Source: JAGLCY01 sp965369705
GTDB lineage: Bacteria; Krumholzibacteriota; Krumholzibacteriia; LZORAL124-64-63
DNA length: 37,614 nt
NCBI GenBank assembly: GCA_965369705.1
Contig: CBDURF010000007.1
Location: 1-37,614, forward strand
Direction: 5' to 3'
Part shown: piece by piece, positions 33,356 through 37,614 of the stretch
Layout: every line of letters starts with the position of its first letter
How positions within the stretch are numbered: position 1 is the stretch's first letter
Translations under genes and position numbers: made by a program
The notes under the pieces: generated by a model
The model's database searches: none
What the model was told of the DNA's origin: nothing
What the model saw: the letters and a program-made list of their open reading frames with translations, nothing else

Positions 33356-34237
33356 ATGGAGATCTGCCGCACTTCAGCCGAACTGGCGGTCCAGAAATCC
33401 CTGCGCCTGGACAAGCCGTTGGTGTTGGTTCCCACCATGGGAGCCCTGCACGAGGGACATCTCAGCCTGGTGCGGCTGGGGCGCAAGCTCGGTCCTGTGG
33501 TCGTGTCCATCTTCGTCAATCCGACCCAGTTCGGCCAGGGCGAGGATATCGACACCTATCCCAGGGACCTGCCCGGTGATCTGGGCATGTTGGAATCCCT
33601 GGGAGTGGAAGCCGTCTTCGTTCCCGAGGTGTCGGAAATGTACGGAGGCGACGGAGAGGTGACGGTTCTTCCCGGGAGGCGCGCCCTGGGACTGTGCGGG
33701 GGGGACCGTCCCGGCCATTTCGCCGGTGTGATGACGGTGGTCGCCAAGCTGTTCGGGGCGGTCCGGCCGGATGTCGCCGTCTTCGGCCGCAAGGATGCCC
33801 AGCAATGCCTGGTCATCGCCCAGATGGTCGAGGATCTGAAGATGCCCGTCCGGTTGATAGATGGCTCCACGATCCGCGAACCCGACGGCTTGGCGCTCTC
33901 CTCCCGCAACCGGTATCTGGACGCGGGGGAGCGGACCCGGGCACTCTGCCTGTTCCGGGCCCTGACCGCCGCCCGGGAACTGCTGGTCGCCGGGGAAAGA
34001 CGCCGGGATGTCCTGGTCGCGGCCATGTTGGGGGAACTGGCGGCGGCGGACCGGGTGGAATACGCCGAGGTGAGACAGGTTCCCGACCTTGCCAGCGAAG
34101 ATCCGGTGACCGGCCGGATTCTGTTGGCAGTGGCCGCGCAGGTCGGTCCGGCGCGCCTCATCGACAATTTTGTCCTGGAAGTCACGGACCAGGGCGTGGC
34201 CGATGGTTTCCTGCTGGGCGATCCCGCTGGGATTTAG
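33356..34237 (+). CDS. panC: Pantoate-beta-alanine ligase (pantothenate synthetase)
   Basis: PanC (293 residues) condenses pantoate with beta-alanine using ATP. Family motifs: PTMGALHEGHLSLV with the HIGH-like nucleotide site (HEGH), VSIFVNPTQFGQGEDIDTYP, GHFAGVMTVVAKLF, FGRKDAQQ (the pantoate and ATP site) and REPDGLALSSRNRYL with its KMSKS-like SSRN. The C-terminal dimer domain is complete. It directly follows panB. panD and panE are not in view, so beta-alanine supply and ketopantoate reduction are encoded elsewhere. Confidence 0.97.
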   Translation: MEICRTSAELAVQKSLRLDKPLVLVPTMGALHEGHLSLVRLGRKLGPVVVSIFVNPTQFGQGEDIDTYPRDLPGDLGMLESLGVEAVFVPEVSEMYGGDGEVTVLPGRRALGLCGGDRPGHFAGVMTVVAKLFGAVRPDVAVFGRKDAQQCLVIAQMVEDLKMPVRLIDGSTIREPDGLALSSRNRYLDAGERTRALCLFRALTAARELLVAGERRRDVLVAAMLGELAAADRVEYAEVRQVPDLASEDPVTGRILLAVAAQVGPARLIDNFVLEVTDQGVADGFLLGDPAGI

Positions 34238-34258
34238 GATTCGGCAAGAAAGGACTTG

Positions 34259-35041
34259 ATGAACGCCAAGGGCACAATGAACGAAAGCGGGAACGAGGGC
34301 CGGAGCCGCGTCATCGACGCGGTGGTTCTGGCCGCGGGCAAGGGCACGCGCATGAAATCGGATCTGCCCAAGGTCCTGCACCGGATCGCGGGTCGTCCGC
34401 TCCTGGATCATGTGCTGGATACGGTGGAAGCGGTGGGTATCGACCATACGGTGGTGGTGGTGGGTCATCAGGCCGAACTGGTCGAGAGGACCTGCGGTCG
34501 AGCCGGAAATGATTTCGTCCTCCAGGAACCGCAGCTTGGCACGGGACACGCGGTCCAGGTGGCGGTCGGCCATCTGCGGCCGGGAGGTTACTGCGTCGTT
34601 TTGGCCGGTGATGTGCCGCTGCTGCGGGTCGATACACTGAAAAGGCTTATCGAGGGCGCCGTGGCGAGCAGGGCTGCTGCGGTGGTGCTGACCTGCTTGG
34701 TCGAGGATGCGGGCGCCTACGGGCGTATCGTGAAGAACCAGGCCGGACGTATTCAAAAAATCGTCGAGGCCCGGGACGCCAGCGCGGCCGAACTCGCCAT
34801 CGGCGAATACAACACCGGCGTTTTTTGTTTTGAGACCGACCGGCTGATCGAAGCGGTGGGGAATCTGACCACCGACAACCAGCAGGGCGAGTACTACCTG
34901 ACCGATACGGTGGTCTTCCTGGTAAGCGCCGGACATCCGGTCGAAGCGGTCGCCACTCGTGATCCCGATGAGGTGGTCGGCATCAACACCGTCGACGAAC
35001 TGGCCGAGGCGGAGCAACTGCTGGCCCGCCGCGGGGAATGA
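34259..35041 (+). CDS. GlmU-like NTP transferase lacking the acetyltransferase domain
   Basis: A 260-residue protein equal to the N-terminal half of GlmU. Motifs: VVLAAGKGTRMKSDLPKVLH (pyrophosphorylase signature with catalytic Arg and Lys), QEPQLGTGHAV (uridine and GlcNAc site), LAGDVPLL (metal-binding Asp), AYGRIV and YNTGVFCF. It stops after QQGEYYLTD and a helix, with none of the left-handed hexapeptide repeats that carry the acetyltransferase. It should make UDP-GlcNAc from GlcNAc-1-phosphate, so the acetyl step must come from another protein; a different sugar-1-phosphate is also possible. ATG 34259 (AGGA four bases upstream) is preferred over TTG 34256. The frame ends cleanly, so this is not a frameshifted full-length GlmU. 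Confidence 0.85.
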   Translation: MNAKGTMNESGNEGRSRVIDAVVLAAGKGTRMKSDLPKVLHRIAGRPLLDHVLDTVEAVGIDHTVVVVGHQAELVERTCGRAGNDFVLQEPQLGTGHAVQVAVGHLRPGGYCVVLAGDVPLLRVDTLKRLIEGAVASRAAAVVLTCLVEDAGAYGRIVKNQAGRIQKIVEARDASAAELAIGEYNTGVFCFETDRLIEAVGNLTTDNQQGEYYLTDTVVFLVSAGHPVEAVATRDPDEVVGINTVDELAEAEQLLARRGE

Positions 35042-35042
35042 C

Positions 35043-35537
35043 ATGGACCGGCTCTGCACACCCTGGAGGTTCGCCTACGTGACCGGACGCAAGAAGGAAC
35101 AAGGGTGTGTTTTCTGTAACCGCCTGGAGTGCGACGACAGGGAGAACTTCATCCTGCACCGTGGCAAACATTGGTACCTGATCATGAACCTCTATCCGTA
35201 CAACGGCGGACACATGCTTTGCGTGCTGAATCGCCACCAGCCCATGCTGACCGATTGCACGACGGCCGAACTGGCGGAAATGGGCATCCTGCTCCAGGTC
35301 ATGGAAGCCTCCCTGATGGAGGCGTTCAACCCGGAGGGGATCAACTGCGGCTACAATGGCGGGATCAGCGCCGGTGCGGGAATCCCCGAGCACCTCCATG
35401 TCCACATGCTCCCCCGCTGGTCGGGGGACACCAATTTCATGAGCACCATCGGTGAAACGCGGGTGATGCCCCTGACGCTCGACCAGGGTTACGATATGCT
35501 GCGGCCGGTCATCGCGAAACTGGTGAAGGAAACATAG
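35043..35537 (+). CDS. HIT family nucleotide hydrolase/transferase
   Basis: A 164-residue histidine-triad protein. The triad is in GIPEHLHVHMLPRW (about 117-130), with the extended PRW seen in Ap4A-phosphorylase-like HIT proteins. A CVFC pair near the N-terminus may bind zinc. YPYNGGHMLCVLNRHQP is the conserved strand. These proteins act on dinucleoside polyphosphates or nucleoside phosphoramidates. I chose ATG 35043, with GGGGA six bases upstream, one base past the GlmU-like stop; the frame is open upstream over that gene. The genes are probably coupled, though no shared pathway is obvious. Confidence 0.93.
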   Translation: MDRLCTPWRFAYVTGRKKEQGCVFCNRLECDDRENFILHRGKHWYLIMNLYPYNGGHMLCVLNRHQPMLTDCTTAELAEMGILLQVMEASLMEAFNPEGINCGYNGGISAGAGIPEHLHVHMLPRWSGDTNFMSTIGETRVMPLTLDQGYDMLRPVIAKLVKET

Positions 35538-36013
35538 TGCAGGGCCGGCTGAACACCTGGCTCCTGATCCTGGTGGCGATCTGCGGCCTGTCGCTGTGGT
35601 TCGGCAAGGACCTGGTACGAACTGGAAAGGGCTCTGCCGGGGAAGAACGCCCTTCCGCCAGGCCTGAGGCGACCTTCGCCATGCCGGCGGAGGAAAAACC
35701 CATCCACCTGGTGGTGCTCAACGGGACCAGCGAATTGGGCCTGGCCCGGGAGGTCGGCTTGTTGCTGGGGCGGGCCGGTTGTGTGGCCGAAAGTGTCGGA
35801 AACGCTCCCCACCGGGATTTCGCCCGGTCGCTCCTGGTCAACCGACGACTGTCCGATCGCCAGGCGGTCGATCTGGCCCGCCGTCTGGGGGGAATCCGGG
35901 TCATCCGGGAATGGGACGGCCGCGGGGGGGAGGACGCCGTCCTGGTCCTGGGCCGGGATTTCGCCCACCTGATCTCGTGTCTGGCGGGCGAACGAACGGC
36001 TGGCGGCAGCTAG
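35537..36013 (+). CDS. Membrane-anchored LytR_C-domain protein
   Basis: A 158-residue protein with one N-terminal membrane anchor (about 7-23), a short charged linker, and a LytR C-terminal-type domain (about 55-150): LVVLNGTSELGLAREVGLLL, the conserved NGT-x-GLA start, then GNAPHRDFARSLLVN. LytR_C often follows the catalytic LytR-CpsA-Psr domain, which is missing here, so this is a stand-alone accessory form, presumably extracytoplasmic. Its start, GTG 35537, overlaps the HIT stop by one base (TAGTG), so it is likely cotranscribed with the GlmU-like and HIT genes. Confidence 0.78.
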   Translation: MQGRLNTWLLILVAICGLSLWFGKDLVRTGKGSAGEERPSARPEATFAMPAEEKPIHLVVLNGTSELGLAREVGLLLGRAGCVAESVGNAPHRDFARSLLVNRRLSDRQAVDLARRLGGIRVIREWDGRGGEDAVLVLGRDFAHLISCLAGERTAGGS

Positions 36014-36162
36014 CCCGGATCAGGAAGGCAAGCCGAAACGACAAATGGAAAAGAGCTGTTTCCGTTCAGGGAAGCAACTATTATTGTCTCAGAAACTCAA
36101 TGGTGGTCCAGAATGGTCCAGGATGGCCCCACACCGATGATCACCGGGAAAGATCGAGACTG

Positions 36163-36426
36163 ATGAGAAAATCCCTTGGCACCGTGGTTCTCACCCTTAC
36201 GCTGGGCGTTCTTATCGGGGCCATCTTCAGTGAGGTGATCGGCCTGTTCCTCAGCGAGGGGAGTGTGGCCGAACAGCTGTTCGTTCGGTACATTTCCTTT
36301 GGGCCCGAGGTGACCCATTGGAATCTGGTCATCATCGACCTGACGTTCGGTTTCGAGATTCACTTCAACCTCATGAGCGTCATCGGGGTGTTCGTGGCCT
36401 CGCAGATGCTCAGGTGGTATCGCTAA
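36163..36426 (+). CDS. DUF4321 membrane protein
   Basis: An 87-residue protein with two predicted membrane segments, about residues 7-30 (LGTVVLTLTLGVLIGAIFSE) and 63-83 (HFNLMSVIGVFVASQMLRW), joined by a loop containing FGPEVTHWNLVIIDLTFGFE. This is the layout of DUF4321 proteins, whose function is unknown. I chose ATG 36163; the ribosome-binding site is weak, and earlier in-frame ATG codons lie in the gap after the LytR_C gene. It is 24 bases upstream of tatA. Confidence 0.75.
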   Translation: MRKSLGTVVLTLTLGVLIGAIFSEVIGLFLSEGSVAEQLFVRYISFGPEVTHWNLVIIDLTFGFEIHFNLMSVIGVFVASQMLRWYR

Positions 36427-36450
36427 CTCCCCTTCCGGAGGTTGTTCCTG

Positions 36451-36711
36451 ATGAATCCCTTTGTTGCCATCATTCCCGGCATGGCTGGTTGGTCCGAACT
36501 GCTGCTGATTCTGGCCCTGGTCCTGATTCTCTTCGGTCCCAAGCGTCTGCCGGAAATCGCGGAAGCCATGGGCAAGTCGATCCGCAAGTTCAAGTCCGCC
36601 ACCCAGAATGCGACCGACGAGGTGAAGCGTGAGATCGATGATGTGGGCCGTGTGATGAAGGACGAAACCCCCAACGAAGCCGATCGGACAAACGACACCA
36701 AGCAGAGCTGA
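36451..36711 (+). CDS. tatA: Twin-arginine translocase TatA/TatB family protein
   Basis: An 86-residue protein with one short N-terminal membrane helix (about 13-27), the hinge FGPKRLPEI (28-36), an amphipathic helix (AEAMGKSIRKFKSAT) and a charged C-terminal tail, as in TatA/TatB pore subunits for folded-protein export. The start is ATG 36451, with CGGAGG nine bases upstream. The length and lack of a long helical tail favour TatA over TatB. tatC is not in view. The Mo hydroxylase subunits lack twin-arginine signals, so no direct link is suggested. Confidence 0.9.
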   Translation: MNPFVAIIPGMAGWSELLLILALVLILFGPKRLPEIAEAMGKSIRKFKSATQNATDEVKREIDDVGRVMKDETPNEADRTNDTKQS

Positions 36712-36728
36712 CATGCGGGGAGGCGCCC

Positions 36729-37614
36729 TTGAATCTTGCCCAGCTTCTTGATCAGCTCAGGGCCGACGAACGTTTTTTTCGCAACGTCAACCGGTGGGAA
36801 GTGATCCCGCCCGCCGCCGGTCGATACGCCGCGTTTCCCGCCGGTCTCGATCCCCGGCTCGTCGACGTCCTGAAAAACCGGGGTGTCGATCGTCTCTACA
36901 GCCATCAAGCCGAAGCCTTCGACCTTGCCCGCCAGGGTCATTCCTTCGTGGTCCCCACGCCGACGGCCAGCGGCAAGACCCTCTGCTACAACCTACCGGT
37001 TCTCGACGCGATCCTGCGGGACGACCGGTCCCGCGCCCTGTATTTGTTCCCCACCAAGGCTCTCAGCCAGGACCAGATGCACGAGGTCCACGGCCTCGTG
37101 TCAGGGTTGGGTGAGGACATCAAGACTTTCACCTTCGATGGTGACACCCCCGCAACCGCCCGCCGGGCCATTCGGAGCAGTGGACACATCGTGGTGACCA
37201 ATCCGGATATGCTCCATCAGGGCATCCTTCCCCACCACACCCTGTGGGTGAAACTCTTCGAGAACCTGAAATTCGTTGTGGTCGACGAGGTTCACAATTA
37301 CCGGGGAGTGTTCGGCAGTCACGTGGGCAACGTCATCCGCCGGTTGCGCCGGGTGGCCCGCTTCTACGGAAGCGATCCGCAGTTCATCTGCTGTTCCGCC
37401 ACCATCGCCAACCCGGGAGAACTGGCGGCCAGACTGACGGGATTGGACATGAAGACGGTGGACCGCAACGGGGCGCCGCGGGGCGAGAAACACTTCATCT
37501 TCTACAATCCCCCGGTGGTCAATCAGGAACTCGGGATCCGGCGCTCGGTGATCAAGACCACCCGCATGATCGCCGAACGGTTCATGTCCTCCGGGGCCCA
37601 GCTCATCGTCTTCG
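36729..37614 (+). CDS. MrfA/YprA-type DEAD/DEAH-box helicase, 3' partial
   Basis: The frame opens at TTG 36729, with GGGGAGG five bases upstream, and runs to the window end; 295 residues of a usual 700-plus are seen. Motifs: a Q-motif-like YSHQAEAFDLA (57-67), motif I PTASGKT (78-84), motif Ia YLFPTKALSQDQ, motif Ib VVTNPDML, motif II DEVH (186-189) in DEVHNYRGVFGSHV, and motif III CCSATIANP. The YRGVFGSHV stretch and CSATIANPGELA are typical of YprA/MrfA helicases, which repair mitomycin-type DNA damage in Bacillus; their full form ends in a DUF1998 zinc domain, beyond this window. It follows tatA by 17 bases. Confidence 0.9.
   Translation, partial: MNLAQLLDQLRADERFFRNVNRWEVIPPAAGRYAAFPAGLDPRLVDVLKNRGVDRLYSHQAEAFDLARQGHSFVVPTPTASGKTLCYNLPVLDAILRDDRSRALYLFPTKALSQDQMHEVHGLVSGLGEDIKTFTFDGDTPATARRAIRSSGHIVVTNPDMLHQGILPHHTLWVKLFENLKFVVVDEVHNYRGVFGSHVGNVIRRLRRVARFYGSDPQFICCSATIANPGELAARLTGLDMKTVDRNGAPRGEKHFIFYNPPVVNQELGIRRSVIKTTRMIAERFMSSGAQLIVF

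Overview
The window is a gene-dense, GC-rich (by eye roughly 60-65%) bacterial chromosome segment carrying about 30 protein genes, with no rRNA, tRNA, CRISPR array, prophage or insertion sequence visible. The cell looks Gram-negative: there is a DsbD-type thiol transporter, a probable outer-membrane barrel, a TatA protein and several exported proteins. GTG and TTG starts are common. DapL-type lysine synthesis, type III pantothenate kinase, a DUF4321 protein, and deoxynucleoside kinase placed among folate and pantothenate genes suggest an uncultured lineage near the FCB superphylum or similar deep-branching phyla. That placement is inference only.

Layout. 1-3335 (minus): a three-subunit molybdenum hydroxylase of the xanthine dehydrogenase family, in the order Mo subunit, 2Fe-2S subunit, FAD subunit (the last cut by the window edge), with an AT-rich 12-bp inverted repeat in front. 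3436-4086 (minus): IMPACT/YigZ protein. 4342-5971 (plus): two exported proteins of unknown function. 5977-8664: divergent thiol-redox pair, dsbD (minus) and a TlpA-like thioredoxin (plus). 8735-9121: fluoride exporter. 9443-11998 (minus): large PDZ-membrane-GAF-SpoIIE phosphatase regulator. 12133-20775 (plus): valS, a RodZ-like protein, uvrB, nadC, birA, coaX. 20843-22983: groES-groEL behind a sigma70-like promoter and a slightly degenerate CIRCE operator, closed by a strong terminator. 23088-23807 (minus): cytidylate-kinase-like protein. 23975-28221 (plus): a glycosyltransferase followed by four overlapping genes yqeC, mocA-like, xdhC and yqeB. 28368-29546: exported TPR protein with its own promoter and terminator. 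29653-34237: dapL, folB, folK, deoxynucleoside kinase, panB, panC. 34259-36013: stand-alone GlmU-like nucleotidyltransferase, HIT protein, LytR_C protein. 36163-37614: DUF4321 protein, tatA and the start of an MrfA/YprA-type helicase.

How they fit together. The most distinctive content is the selenium-dependent molybdenum hydroxylase theme. The set yqeC, mocA-like, xdhC and yqeB is the known maturation kit for hydroxylases carrying a labile, non-selenocysteine selenium cofactor, and the hydroxylase at the left edge is a natural client about 22 kb away. The separation, the glycosyltransferase heading the maturation operon with an apparently leaderless promoter, and the palindrome before the hydroxylase are the points most worth checking. 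The rest is mostly core metabolism (cofactors B5, folate, NAD, biotin; lysine; translation; repair; chaperonin), with some unusual variants: a DsbD whose periplasmic domain lacks cysteines, and a GlmU-like protein lacking the acetyltransferase half.
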